NCBI RefSeq assembly: GCF_964340395.1
Contig: NC_135563.1
Span: 22,442,809-22,504,808 of the forward strand
Origin: Glandiceps talaboti
Taxonomy: Eukaryota > Hemichordata > Enteropneusta > Spengelidae
Length of the DNA: 62,000 nt
Direction of reading: 5' to 3'
This document shows positions 24,823-38,326 of this stretch, in pieces (the stretch's first letter is position 1; the number at the start of each line of letters is the position of its first letter). Made by a program: the position numbers and the translations under genes. The notes beneath the pieces are model-generated. The model did no database searches, was not told the origin of the DNA, and was given only the letters and a program-made list of their open reading frames with translations.

Positions 24823-25311
24823 TGTAGTATGAATGGTTAGAAATAAAGTCGCAATTCATACAGAAATCTCTTGTTTCTGAAATGCCACTGTCAAATTTAT
24901 AATATTTTGATTTGCACATTCTGTATTCTAAATAATCATTTCTTGGAATGGAAAATGAGTTGAGATGGCAAAAGTTCTACACACATTGAATACAAATATA
25001 AACTTGTATACTCTTTAATGAAATGAATAAAAAACATTACAAGTTGGCAGAAATCCACGTAGTTCACTTTTGTATATCCTTCTGAACCGATCTATCAACT
25101 GACTCATTCACTAGGTGAACTAGAATTATATGATGGCATTAAAATAATGTTCTGTGTGTGTTCTCTAGTTGATGAGAAAGCTGTTCACATGGTGATTAGC
25201 AAGTATATTTTGATTGCATGAAAACTTGTAGATGTGGAGTTACATAGTAGTGTCAAAATGCTATTTTGTGACAAGTACAATTTATAACAATATTTGAAAT
25301 AGTATGAGAGG

Positions 25312-25672
25312 GAGTCATGATGGTCAATGGTTAGAATGGTCAGCTTGGAATCTGCAGGTTGCAGGTTGCAGGTTTGAGCCCCATCGCTGCCATTTGAATG
25401 GCTAAAGTCCTTAGGCAAGATTTGAACCACGACTGTGCCTCAGTCCACCCAGCTGTATAATTGGGGACCTGGTAGGATAGAGGTTGCCATGTGAATGCTT
25501 TAATCCCATGGTCTTATAAAGGCTGCAATTGACTATATGCTCCCCAGGGCAGTTGAGGAAGTATAAAGGTTCATTGCACCATTACAAGTCAATGCATGCA
25601 ATGCAAGGGGTAATAATTGTAAAGCACTTTGAGCACAGCATGAGATAATGCAATATAAAAACTAACATTACA
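25312..25672 (+). mobile_element. tRNA-derived SINE with LINE-like 3' tail
   Basis: The 5' head has an RNA polymerase III A-box-like segment (TGGTCAATGGTTAGAATGG from 25321) and a B box GGTTTGAGCCC at 25371-25381, one base from the consensus. A unique body of about 230 bp follows, holding CAGCTGTATAATTGGGG ACCTGG. The tail at about 25618-25672 (GTAAAGCACTTTGAGCACAG ... AATATAAAAAC) resembles the AAAGCGCTTTG...ATATAAA 3' ends shared by many SINEs and their partner LINEs. The body may be one of the conserved central domains of composite animal SINEs, but I cannot name it surely. Confidence 0.85.
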
Positions 25673-27062
25673 TATAGTATTACTAATAGTACCAGAGATA
25701 AAGAAAGACAATGAACTTACATAGAGACATAGAACACTGAAAATATAGATTTTGACTGCTGTACAAGTAATGACCTTGTTCCATGGCTAAATGCCATAAT
25801 TACGTTAACAATACACCATAATGCTGTTTCAGAGAAAATGAAACAATTTATAGTCCTACCACTAGGAGTGCTGTTGGAAGCTTTAATGTTCATCATATTA
25901 TCAGTTAAATGGCATAGCATGTGCATAACACAGTAAGCAGTCAACAAAATACACGCAATTGAACTTCACACATTCCTATGAATTTCATTATTGGAAACAA
26001 AAAAATCAAGAACTTTTTTCCTTGTCTTGAAGTCCATTGGTTTATGCAGTTAAAATCTAGTTCCCAAATATGTTCTGTGACCTGCTTCTGAAACTCTGCT
26101 GCTCAACAGCGCCACCAGTGGCAAAAACTATAAAATCTTTCATTTTCTTCTGATAACCAGATTGTAACAGGTTACAAGATAGTTTAAATATAAACAATAA
26201 GAATTAGCTACCAAGATAAATCACACTTCAGTACTGTACACTATATTAACACTCTGTTTAAACTTCAAATATCACAAGAGCACCATTACATAAATAACAA
26301 TAATAAAGCTCTTTTAAAAATTCAATACAAATATTTTTTTTATAGATTTTCATGTCATTCTTCAGTATAAAATGGAAGTTTACAAGATACTGGAAAGGAA
26401 AGGAATGTCAAATAAGTTATTGGCCTATTCATGGATAATGTTCATGAACATTTAGAAATGAAGTGTAGCCTTTTAGTGCCTACTCACACCCACCATGTTT
26501 TCACTTTGGAACATTCCATTGTTCTCTAATTTTGCACTGGAACGCACCATTTTGGAGATATGGGACTGTCTGGGTTTAGACTTATGCAAAGATAGTCAAA
26601 GAGGGTGTAGAGTGTATACTCGACAATGGCAGTGGGTTTTTTCCCTTCGAAAAATGACAATTCACTACAAGTATTTATCAAGATTCATTTACAAACTATC
26701 TGGTGAGGAATAGATTGTTGAAAGATTCATATGTCATTACAACAATATGAAACACTTATAGTCAGGAATCTTTGAGTATACCAGTTCAGCTATTCCAGAT
26801 GAACAATTATTTTATGATACTCTGTATCCATGGCAACCAATGACACAAATACCACTACTGTCAAATCCATCAACTATTGTCACTGCACCTTTGATGTTCA
26901 GACAGTTGTGGACGTTACTCAATAAACTTGTCTAGTACAAAATGCTTTGTCCATTTTGGTCCAAAGTTTATGGAAATGTTTGGGATAAAAATATGACAGA
27001 TAAATAGAGCTGAATATAGAAATGTAGGTGGGTGAGAAATAAGTTGTAGACTACTAAACAGT
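25673..27062. other. TAPT1 3' flank, no gene seen
   Basis: Downstream (minus-strand sense) of the TAPT1 stop. No exon-like ORF with family similarity and no strong minus-strand AATAAA close to the stop. Confidence 0.5.
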
Positions 27063-30000
27063 CTACACAATGTGACTGCTACACAAAGTATACCTATCAA
27101 TATCTGACAAGGACTTTTTAGGATTGTTTTTCTCATCAAGTTCAGATTTTTGTTTTTCTGCTGTCAAACTTGGCAGATTTGTAGCACTTTCATCTTTGCC
27201 AAGACTCTGTAGACTTATAGAACTATTTGATTCTAGAGTGTCTTTAGAATATAATGACATAGATTCCACTTTTTTCACTTGAGTCGCTGTTTGGGTTGAC
27301 AGTCCGCTGAAACTTTTACTTCGACCATGCTCTGGTTTTCGTTTTGTTTCTGGTGGTGCCTTTTTCTTGATTTCTTGAACATATTTACATGACTTGCCAA
27401 AGAGTATAATACTGGTCAACACTTTCGCGGAAGACAAACTGTAAAAAAAAAGGTGAAAATTTAACAAAAATATCCAACATACACAGAAAGTTTGCAGTCA
27501 CAAAAATCAAATTATACATCAAACTATCAAATTGATGCAGTCACATCTTTATGCAAGGTTTCAGAGCCTAATATTTGAATTCCACATTTTCACATTTTAG
27601 TTACATTCTTATTAGTGGAGCATTAAGGCTTTGATAAGAACCCCTTCTAGCACTGCAAGACACTCCAATATGGGGATTTTAAATCAATTGGGTATGGACA
27701 TGAGAATAAAAATACTGACTAAATATAACAAATACATATTCATTCATAGTTTGAGGAAACGTGAAAAACAATTCTATGAATAGTGCAATAATCGTTTAGC
27801 ATTCAATTTTATCCGTTTCATCTGTGTGTTCTGTTTTTAATTACGCCACTGAGCTGCAGTGAACCACTTGATTAGCTACCTAGGCTTTCTTGTTAGTTTG
27901 CCTGGCATGACTATTGTTAGATTGTCTGGCACAGCTATCCTTAGTTTGCCTGGCACGGCTATCGTTAGTTTGCTTGGCACGGTTATTGCTAGTTTGCCTA
28001 GCCTGGCATGGCCATCATTAATTTGCCTGGAATGGCTATCGTTAGTTTGCCTGGCCTGGCTATCGTTAGTTTGCTTGGCACGGTTATTGCTAGTTTGCCT
28101 AGCCTGGCATGGCCATCATTAATTTGCCTGGAATGGCTATCGTTAGTTTGCCTGGCCTGGCTATTGCTCACATTTGCATTGCACATACAATTTCTTTACT
28201 GTATCTAGTATTCATAGACTGAATACAGAAATCCCACACAACTTACCACAGATAGATTAATATAACAATGACCACACCCATTTTGTTCTGTGGTAGTTTC
28301 ACAGACTGCCAAACTGTACGGAATAACTGAAACATAACAAATGGAAAGTGAAAGTATACTGTCAATGACATGAACTAAAAAAAACAAGACATATTAGTCA
28401 TAATTTAAACAAGCAATGAAAACAACTAGAATACTGCTGATCTTAAAAATAATGTTATATCTCACATCAGCTATTCAAGCAAGAAAAACAGTATTAATAA
28501 CGCAAATGTGATAACTTGAAAATTGTTGATTGGTGAATGGGTACAAAATATTGTATATTATGCCTAAAACAAGGGTACATAAAAGAGATGGACACCGGTA
28601 AAAAGAAAAGTTTATAGACTTTCTGATAAATCCTGTGTTGAAATACAACCATGAAATAAAATGACAGGGTAATAGAACTTACTGATAATTCTTTGTAAAA
28701 GTTGAAAGGTCAAATACTGGTATGTATAACACTGTATAAACAAATTGTCAAAACAAATCACCAGAGGGCGCACTTTAACACATACCATATGTCTATTGAT
28801 AGTGGTAAATGACATATTTACTTACCAGACAACCTAGTGGCAGTGGTACAAAACCCATACGTCTTGATACAAGATCTGAGTGATCAGAAAATGCCTGAAG
28901 ACAAAACAGAATGCAGACACGTATAAATGTTTTCTGATAGTTACATCTTGAAATAAAACATGTATACAATTAAACTAGACTTGACAGTCGACTGTTTACA
29001 ATGTATCGTATTTCATGAGCATCATATCAATAGTAAATTCAGATTTTGTGATAAAGTAACAAAAATGACTAAATGAACAAATATGTAGAACAAACTTGTT
29101 GTGGAGTACAGATTTACATACTAGTACTTGTAATACAACAACTGTAAGATATACCGGTACACAAAGTTGATCAAATGTTCAAATGTATTCACCAAACACT
29201 CAATACATTGCATAATTGTGACAAAGTGACAATTTTTCTTAATTACTTTCCCTCAATTCACTTGATACATTGAGGTTGATGAACTGGCCAGGTCAAATGT
29301 GTTTATTGAAGATGTTTTATGTCATAAATAAAATAAAACTACAGTCCTTGGTATTATCTTGTTCATACAGCATGACTACTGCTGAGGTAACGGTTACTAT
29401 GGCAATGGTAACATTGAGCACTACTATGGTAACTGACTATTGCTATTGAGACAGTAAATAATGCTATGGTAATAGTGACTATTGCTATGGTAACAATATC
29501 TATCACTATGGTGACAGTGACTATTACTATGGTGAGTGTCTATCACTATGGTAACTGACTATTGCTATGGTAACAATGACTATCACTATGGTAACTGACT
29601 ATTGCTATGGTAACAATGACTATCACTATGGTAACTGACTACTGGTATGATAAAAGTCAAGGTAACTCACATTTTTTTGTCTGCTGCCAACCATATCTTG
29701 TGCAAGACTTGTACGATACTCTTGATAAACCTTGTATTGAGAACAAATATGAAAAATAAAAAGTTGTGAATTATTAACATTGAATTACTTGTAATGAGGG
29801 AAGCAAATATGAACTGGCATGGCTACATTGTCAGTTTAAAAGAAGACAAGATAACACTTTTGGTACAAAATTAGAGTTATACTCACATCAGCTGGAATTT
29901 CATTAAATTTAGTGATAAATGCATGTTTCACCCAATCCACACAGACCTCAGCAATTAGCACAGTAAGAACGTCAGGTATTAGTTCCCATAGGTGATCTGA

Positions 30001-30849
30001 TGGTTTAAAAAAGAAACATGACTACACAATGTCTACAGGCAACAATTAAAAAGGCATAACCTGAGTTTTAAGTGGATTTCACTTGGGTTATATACTAACT
30101 TACACAAAACTTTCAATAAAAGAAATGATGTTAATGTCAATGTATACCTTCAATGGCCACTCCAGGAAATAGATGTAGTTTCATAACTTTGGGTTCTGGA
30201 CGGTCATTTCATGATTTCACGTCACATAAATTTTACACTATTAGATGCATTCACAACCATTTATCTAATAGGTAATATGTACTTAGGAGTCATGAATATT
30301 CAGTGTGCATCTAATAAATATGTATGTCTGCTAAGTTTTATGAAGCGATGGTAGACCAGTGTGAGAGAAATGAACTCTCATTTTTAACAATCTCAGTGTT
30401 TCTACACTCTTTGGATTCTGTAATTTTATCTTTAGTGGTTTACTGTTAATGATTGAACAGAATAAATTAGAATACTTACCCAAATCCCAATTAAATTCTG
30501 TCATATTTCTCAATATAACAATTGACAGAAGTATGCAGTAGTGGTACCGTTCCCTCACATCTACACAAAATATATAAAACAATATTAAGTAACATGTTAT
30601 CACAGAATGCCGATCAGGGACCTATTCCCTAAAACATCAAAGGTTTTACAATCTCTCCAAACTTTGCCATATGAAAGCTTATTCCTGGTCCTTCTGGAAT
30701 ACTAAAAGACATTGGGGTCACCATCTTGTTTTCAAGGATATCAACCATCCTGTATTAGAGTATTTGGCAGCCATTTTGGATTCTACAATGAATTAATTTT
30801 TATATCATTGTGACGACTATTTAAAAATTTGTCAGATGACCACTGATTT

Positions 30850-30880
<31 letters not shown>

Positions 30881-30891
30881 GTCTGTCTGTC

Positions 30892-30948
<57 letters not shown>

Positions 30949-32889
30949 TGATTTAAAGATAGATGTTAGAGACAAAGAATCTCTTTTCTAATGTCTATGA
31001 TTTTAACTGAGAATAAGATTGAGTTTTCTTAAAGAGCAAAAGTTAGAGATTTAAATTTCTTGAAGTGTATACTATGTTTACCAAACAGTTTGATCTCACA
31101 TTGTGGAACTTTATCAAGGATATATTATAGGGTTGTCGTACATTTTTGCAATTCTGAAATAGTAAAAAAACTGAAACGATCTTACAGATGTTAACTCTAA
31201 ATTTGTGATGACATTTTTCTCTACATCAAATTGACAGTGATGACAGTCTCATGAAGTCCTACTTGCTTTGTTCAGATACAGTAACCCATTTTATTACATC
31301 TGATCTACAGAAAGTTTCTTATTTGGGGTGAAAGTTGAGAAAATATTGGGTAGATAGTAATTTGTTGGGGTCAATGACTCCAGAGATACAAATGAAGTTA
31401 CAGCTGTACACATGGCAAGTGGCATCAAGGTCATACTGGTAATGCTGGTAGATGTCAAATGTTGTATAATTAGTCTGTACTACAGGAAATCCTGGGATGT
31501 GTTTTTCAATGTAGTCAAAGTCATCGGGATGAAATTACACACACTGTGTTTTCTCTTTGTGGTTTTATCACCAATTTTAGCAGAGATATGAAACTATGAC
31601 TGTGGATACTTACCACTACAGGACATCTGATAAAGGTTGTTTTTACCAAACTTTTTAAACACACTTCCTTTTAATTCAACAAACTGGGAAAAATCAAAAA
31701 AAAATCATTAAAACATTGAAAAATAATACAGCGATGAATAGTTACAAACTTTAACATCAATTCTATCATAGACCCTAAATAAAACCTGTTGTGTAGGGAC
31801 TATAGATTAGGTATGCCTACAAAGATGTCATAAACACATTTGGATAACATTAAGTGAATAGCTTGTTTACATGTAAAATTGACATTGTTTTTGCTATTTT
31901 GCCAGACCCCAGTCACACAGTTTTCAAACCCACCAAGGTCTTTTCTCTCATTTTTTCTTTCTCTTTTTTTGTGTATCTGTGTGAATTTCTTTCTTTCTTG
32001 TGAAGTAAGCGTATCCTTTATGTGTGGTGAATAAATAAATAAAATAAATAAAATAAATAAATAAATAAATAAAAAGAACAATTATGATAATATACTTATC
32101 TATTATTCCCCAATATTGTTCATTGTTTAGCTAAGATAAATACAAGTGACCTAAGGGGCCTTGTCACTACGAGTCACTTATTTTTTCTCATTTTTTTCAT
32201 AAATTAAACTTGAGGAGGAATAATTATATTATTCCCAAATATTTTTCTTCATTCAGCCAGAAAATACTTATAATCTAAGAGTTTTGTCACTATTTGTAAA
32301 TCATAATAATAATATTAATAAAAAAGAAAGAAAGATTGTTTCCGTTGTATGGATGAAGGTTTTACATGCCTATATTGTAGTAGGATTCAAATTTGGGTGT
32401 GACAAACATTTTCTGGCAGAGCTGTAGTAAAACAAACTAAAGAATGATCCTATCTTATCCCTATGAGTGTACTGAAAGAATAATTACCAATGAACTGACT
32501 GTAGGATTCAAACATTGGGGTTTCAGAGATTGAACAGTAGTCTCACAAGGGACAACAAACATAATATTAGGAAATTTTCTAAAGTTATTTTGTAAATCCA
32601 TTGATGTTGTGATAGTGGAGTAAATAATTCTACTTACATTGTTTGACATCATAATGGTTAATAAAGCTTTATTGTGAGAATTAAATGCAACGTTGAGAGT
32701 AGTAGCCTGGAATAGAATCAGAATAGTGTGGCAAACTGATACAAGTGTTGTCAAGGAAAATAACATCTATTTGTAGCAAATCAATACTATAACAAACATC
32801 CTTTATCTTTCCACCACCACCACCACCACCACCACCACCACCACTAGCACCACCTCACTGTCACTGCCACCGCTGTCATCGTCGTCGCT

Positions 32890-32944
<55 letters not shown>

Positions 32945-33141
32945 TCGTCATCATCATCATCATCAGTATTATCATCATCAGTATTATCACCACCATCACC
33001 ACCACTAGCACCAGCAGCACCACCACCACCACCACCACCACAACAACCACCATCAACACCATCACATCATTGTCATCATCATCAGTATCATCATCACCAT
33101 CAGTAATATCATAGTCATAGTCATCATCATCATCATCATCG

Positions 33142-33172
<31 letters not shown>

Positions 33173-35221
33173 TATAATACTGTCATCATTGCCACTGTCA
33201 TCTAGTAAATGTTTCTACGTAACAATTTATGTGTTGATTTGCCATTTTTGAACAACACATTTCTGTATTTTGATCACATGACATATTTAAAAGGATACAG
33301 ACATAGACAACTGCCAGTAGTAGATGTGGAACTATACCGAAATGTTCCCTTTTCCTGTTCCTTGGTTCTGTGGCTGTCCAGAATAAAGCGTCTAAAATGT
33401 CCTGACCAAATGATGAAAACAATCTATCAGCTACCTGCAACAAAAAGAATGACATCATTCACAAAGATCTAGAAATATTGAAAATTAAATGGTACGAAGT
33501 CAAATTGCTAGAGTGTAACAATTTTGACACTAATTGATAATTATAGTTAATTAGCGAGATGGAGCTTTGAGAGATACATGCTGAACATTTACCAAGGGAA
33601 CACCGCCATAAGAAATAAATAATATCATATGGGGCGTAAAATCAGTCAAAGATTGAGACCATTTTTGTATTCATTGACTGCTGACAATATAGGAAATAAA
33701 GACATTTCTCATGTTACTACCAAACCAGACAAACTATAGTTTTTCAATTAAGTGACATGATCAGTGTTTTTGTTAAAGGTGGTAAGCAGGTAAAATCTAC
33801 CTGAGTTCCCCAGTCATTTTACCAGGGTTTCCCCACCAAAATTATGGTACAATGTATTGGATACTATGCCAATTTTACCATTACCCCCTTTCTGTTACCA
33901 TGGTTCCCCAACCTTAGCAAAAACACATGTTATTTACATTTCACGTTATGTTGTTTTTGTTATGAATTACACAAACAAAATACAGGCACTGATAGCGTGC
34001 TGACACATGAAATGTTACATTTTATCTCACTGTGAACACAAACAAACACTTCTGTATTTTAATCTTCCTTGTTTCATCTGACAGTGATGATGATTTGTGT
34101 TCACAGTGAGATAAAATGCTGTACCACATTTTATATTTTCTGTGTTATCACTGTCTGTATTTTGTTTTATGTCATTTGTAACACAAATGCTTGTGTGAGA
34201 AGTACAAAACATCGTTCTGTCTTAAATTGAAACACTACAGTCACTCTGGTTTGGTAATAAATGAGTCCTAAAGAGGGATTTCAAAACTTTGATTCATTTA
34301 AGTTATGTACAATAACATAGAAATATGATCCAGACATACCACACAACATCTGGACTATTGCATACTGGTTACAACCAGCTTGACAGGCAAGTATTTACAA
34401 GCAGGACAGTAAATGAATTGGATTAATAACATTTGGCACAGCATGTTGGAACTACAGCATGTACAGAGACTTGTATTACTAATTTCATGGTTTGATATAA
34501 ACAGTTTTATGGCCTTTTTATGTGTACACAAAATGACAGGGGAATTCAACATTTGCTTTGTGACTGAAATATTATGTAAGACCATAAAACTGTTTAGTTA
34601 CATTCGATTCAATTGAATTGAATTTTAACTGAATTTAATTTAAATAAAATTCACTTTTAATTTAATTCACCTCTATTCAATCCAATTATGATTTCCTTCA
34701 ATTCAATTTTACGTTTAATTTAATTCAATCAAATTTGAATTCAATTTAATTCTTTAATTTAATTCATATAAATTCAATTCTCAAAAGTAATTTCAAGTCA
34801 ATTCAGTTCAGTTCAAGTCATACATTATACAGAATGTAATCCACTGACTAACTCACCTCTAACATATTGTATATAATATATAATTTAATAACAGCTTGTC
34901 CCCTGACAATATGGTACAGCATAGAGAAGTCCACCATATACATCATATAGCTACAAACTAACAATATCACCAATTTTAACATGTCACATATCTGTGCTGG
35001 CTGTAGAATACGTCCTCTGTAATGTAAAAAACCATATAATTGTCAGGGCAATCAATCTTGTAGACATATTCCTTTGGGTTGAAGAAACAACTCTGTTATC
35101 AATGTAACCAAGCAAAAGAGGCGAAGACAAAATGATACAAAAAGTCACTTTCCATTTTTCTATGTAAATGTTGGTATTTAGGGTTTTAGTTGATATGAAC
35201 ATATAGGTCAAATACAAAACA

Positions 35222-35306
<85 letters not shown>

Positions 35307-35317
35307 TGTGTGTGTGT

Positions 35318-35350
<33 letters not shown>

Positions 35351-38326
35351 CGTGTGTGTGTGTGTGTGCGCGTGTGTGTGTGTGTGTCTGTGTGTGTGTC
35401 TGTGTGTGTGTCTGTGTGTGTCTGTGTGTGTGTCTGTGTGTGTGTCTGTGTGTGCTTATGTTTGTGTAATATTTCCACCCCTGGGATTCTCATCCAAGAT
35501 TTTTTACTGAGTATAAAATTGCATTTGTAAACATTTTGTGGTTCTGATTATTTACATTCTAGGTTGGAATTGATTTTTTATTGTTATGATATCTCTAATG
35601 ATATATCTATGTTTTGAGTTATTTTAAAAGAATTGTGATTTTCATATTTTCCTTAGTCTTCATAAAAGAAAATTAGGGTTGGGTCATCAGAAACACATTT
35701 TCTATTGAATTTGCCATGGTCTCAATTTGTGAAAGTGTATGAACACAGAAGACAACTTTCCAATGTCTGATAAAATGTAAAGTCAGACATACCAGATGGC
35801 CATCATTTGCCCTTCACTACTAAGCTAGACCCTAGAAAATTACCAACTCTGTTGACACACCCAGGATTTGCATCATACATTCAATGTTGTAAACAATACA
35901 ATTTATACTTACCTATTATTAACTGTACAGGGGCTTGTCAGCAAACTAATCACTGCTAGTAAGACTCTCACAGGTAAAAATGTAAATATAAATAAAAATG
36001 CATCCATACACAGGAAGAATCCATACGTCATTAACTGAAGAAAGAAGCAAAAATTATGACAGGGAAAATGAGAATCAGTCACAATTAAATTTATAAGAAA
36101 GGCACTGTATCACAGAAGTATGTGAATGATTACATGTATACAATATTATAGGTTAATGGTCAACATTGTCAAACACAGCTGAAACAATATGCCACATCTC
36201 ATAACCTGACCAAGTTAGTCATTAAGTTTCAATCAAGAAAGCAAGTTTATACTGTCACTGAGAGTGATTTTTCTTAATGAAGGTCGGTGAAATCTACTGT
36301 TCTCTTTCTCCCTAGGGGGTATTATTTGTAAACAAGTAATTACTAGTTGGGAGAAAGATGATTAAATAGTGAATTACCCAATTATTTCACTAATTCTATC
36401 ATTATGTACTGTTTCCAGGAGTATGATGACAGATTAACATCACTATTTTCTGACTCCTGTTATCTGACGATTGTTTGCTTCTTTGTATTTACGTTTAGGA
36501 TGTCATTTTTCTTTTCTCTTTTTTGATTGGGTAATAAAAGACATTGTATCGTATCATATCGTATCGTATCGTATCGTATCGTATCGTATTGTATCGTATC
36601 GTATCATATCGTATCGATTCGTATCGTATCATATTGTATCGCATCGTAATTTCCAACCAAAAAATTATAATACGTACATATTCATATATATATATGTTTA
36701 TATGGAAATCAATTTCATTCAATATACTTTCTTTGTTACCACTAATTCCAAACCCACACTTTTGTTATTTCTTTAAATTTTCTATCTATTACTTTTTGTA
36801 TAGAGTGTGCTGACATTTACCGCAATCTCTTTGTCTCCAGAAACAAATACAAATATTCTTTACCTTTTCCATTTCTCTAGGAACGTTAAGGAAAGCATAA
36901 ACTCTTTCTCTCTTCTGGGTATATTTAGCCTCATCATGTTCCAGAAAATATCCCCTTGTGAGTTCAGCTGATATGTACTTAAATAATGGTAGGGCTGTTA
37001 GGACAAAATATAAATTACTCTACAATACATGGTTATCTTTGTCAGGAAACAGATAAATTAATCTGCATTTAGAATTTTAGACCATAGTTTGGTTATTCCA
37101 TTTTTTCTTGCGATAAAAAAATCACTACGATCATGAATATTTCCAGAATGATACACAATATTCTTTCAGCTACAAATTGGAAAAAACAACATTTTTTCTT
37201 CAGGTTCTGGTTTATTAAAATGTGAACTTAACACCCAGACTTCTTTTTATTAAAAAATACCAACAACTCTTGCTGGTTAACTTCATCTACAAATAATTTT
37301 AGGCAACCTTTCAATGAGTGGTTGTTAAAACAATAACTGACAAATAAGAAATCTTATGACTTTGGGTGACTGCGAGTCTTCCTTTAATGAAAATAAAATG
37401 CAGTCAAATGTGATGGGTGACTAAATGTCAAAGGTCAGATTACATCTGAGATGTTGAAATGCACTTCACAATCACATCAACTCCACTGCAACAGAATACA
37501 TATTTCTAATTATACAAAATTTCGGTATTAAGAATAAAATAGGGGCCCGAATTCTCCTTGAATCACGAGTTAAGTAGGTACTTTTCATTGCAAGATTGTC
37601 TACATGTTAAAATTTGTGATTGATGAGATGGCGATTATATTATAAATCCAAGAAAGTTTAAATGGGAGATCTCATACCACGATTGAAATATTATGATATA
37701 TTCTACAGTGCTCTACGGACAGATCAATTTCTTTATTCTGTAATATAATCCAAATAATGTGAACACAAAATGGCATTGATTAACGAGGAAGGATACGGTA
37801 TGCAGACGTGTACATCAGTATGGTGACTCATACAAGTACACTGGATTCAATGTTTGTCTACGTTGCAGATGTCATCTCAAATTACACAACAACTGACTTA
37901 CATAGTACACTCAACGCACAGCTCGTCTACACATCTAAATTATCAATGGTTGACGTCTTGACAAGCGATTCATTCTTTGATTTGAATCTATGTCAAGTGA
38001 ATAAAGACAACAACATGGTCAACGTTGTTCGAAGTAAGGTAATGAATGAATGATGATATGCAGTTCCGTGAACGTGACGGGTGCAATGCATAATAATGAC
38101 AACATTGAAAGAGGACCGATCAGTGTAACAGTACATTTATCACATATGTTTGAGGATATGAGTTAACAAAAAACGTACTTGGTTTTTCTTCTTGGAATGC
38201 ATCTTCTTCTTCCTTACAGTCCTCTATGTTTTCAAGAGCGCCAACATCATCTATTTCATTCGGACTTGTCGCCATCTGTATATCGATCCTGCGACGCGTG
38301 CATTTTCCTTCCCTCTCATCCGCCAT
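27063..38326 (-). CDS. TAPT1: TAPT1 multi-pass membrane protein, complete, 13 coding exons
   Basis: Thirteen exons join with consistent phase into 546 codons plus stop: 38326-38179, 36994-36864, 36034-35913, 35016-34857, 33434-33299, 32735-32638, 31683-31614, 30560-30480, 29996-29887, 29730-29671, 28894-28826, 28326-28247 and 27438-27063. All borders are GT/AG. Length is close to human TAPT1 (567 aa). Conserved blocks include SAELTRGYFLEH (exon 2), hydrophobic exon 3, VADRLFSSFGQDILDAL (exon 5), QATTLNVAFNSHNK and LLTIMMSNN (exon 6), FVELKGSVFKKF (exon 7), VKHAFITKFNEI (exon 9) and LFGKSCKYVQEIK (exon 13). Several exons encode membrane segments; the N terminus is acidic and the last 100 residues are Ser/Lys-rich. 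TAPT1 is linked to the centrosome/ciliary basal body, ciliogenesis and axial patterning in vertebrates. The ATG at 38326 gives MADEREG. Confidence 0.96.
27880..28165. repeat. 24-27 bp minisatellite with 101-bp higher-order unit in a TAPT1 intron
   Basis: Units based on TTAGTTTGCCTGGCACGGCT. A block with ATCGTTAGTTTGCTTGG occurs at 27961 and 28062, and CATGGCCATCATTAATTTGC also recurs 101 bp apart, so a group of four units has duplicated. It opens frames on both strands that are not genes. Confidence 0.92.
29375..29660. repeat. Minisatellite of CTATGGTAAC words in a TAPT1 intron
   Basis: Alternating units GACTATTGCTATGGTAAC and GACTATCACTATGGTAAC, about 40 bp per pair in the cleaner part (29545-29640). 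Confidence 0.9.
30850..30948. repeat. (CT)n-(GTCT)n-(CT)n microsatellite in a TAPT1 intron
   Basis: (TC)n at both edges and (TGTC)n in the middle. Confidence 0.95.
32101..32299. mobile_element. Dispersed palindrome-derived repeat, copy A (arms in direct orientation)
   Basis: Two related arms, TATTATTCCCCAATATTG... to GGGGCCTTGTCACTAC (32101-32170) and ATTATTCCCAAATATTTTTC... to TTTTGTCACTATTTG (32227-32299), lie in the same orientation. The same arm occurs as an inverted pair at 46641-46786 and 60165-60312. It lies in TAPT1 intron 6. Confidence 0.75.
32811..33178. repeat. Long compound trinucleotide array (CAC/GTC/CAT) in TAPT1 intron 5
   Basis: (CAC)n, then (GTC)n at 32880-32944, then (ATC)n and mixed CAC/CAT triplets to 33178. 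Frames through it (poly-Val, poly-Thr) are artefacts. Confidence 0.96.
33975..34165. repeat. Foldback repeat in TAPT1 intron 4
   Basis: ATTTTATCTCACTGTGAACA near 34018 faces its inverted copy ending near 34119, a stem of about 24 bp around roughly 50 bp. Weaker complementarity continues outward to CAAAATACAG (about 33977) and CTGTATTTTG (about 34164). No target duplication was identified. Confidence 0.75.
34381..34592 (+). repeat. Dispersed repeat, second copy at 48137
   Basis: Begins TGACAGGCAAGTATTTACAA, shares CACAGCATGTTGGAA and TTTTATGGCC(T/C), and ends ACCATAAAACTG, all in the same order as 48137-48339. The inverted right arm present at 48360-48445 is not seen here. Confidence 0.75.
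34600..34810. repeat. Degenerate AATTCAATTTAA-type low-complexity tract in TAPT1 intron 4
   Basis: Irregular (AATTC/AATTT)n for about 200 bp up to near exon 4. Confidence 0.85.
35223..35453. repeat. (GT)n microsatellite with CG and CT interruptions in TAPT1 intron 3
   Basis: About 230 bp of GT dinucleotides, becoming (GTGTGTCT)n at the right end. Confidence 0.98.
36546..36648. repeat. (ATCGT)n pentanucleotide repeat in TAPT1 intron 2
   Basis: About 20 units of GTATC with a few substitutions. Confidence 0.96.

Noticed and set aside
25320-25395. Functional tRNA gene
   Set aside because: A- and B-box matches are present, but the cloverleaf is not complete and it continues into a SINE body and tail.
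32844-33065. Poly-Val/poly-Thr ORF
   Set aside because: Translation of the trinucleotide array in TAPT1 intron 5.
35222-35530. Cys-Val repeat ORFs
   Set aside because: Translation of the (GT)n tract in TAPT1 intron 3.
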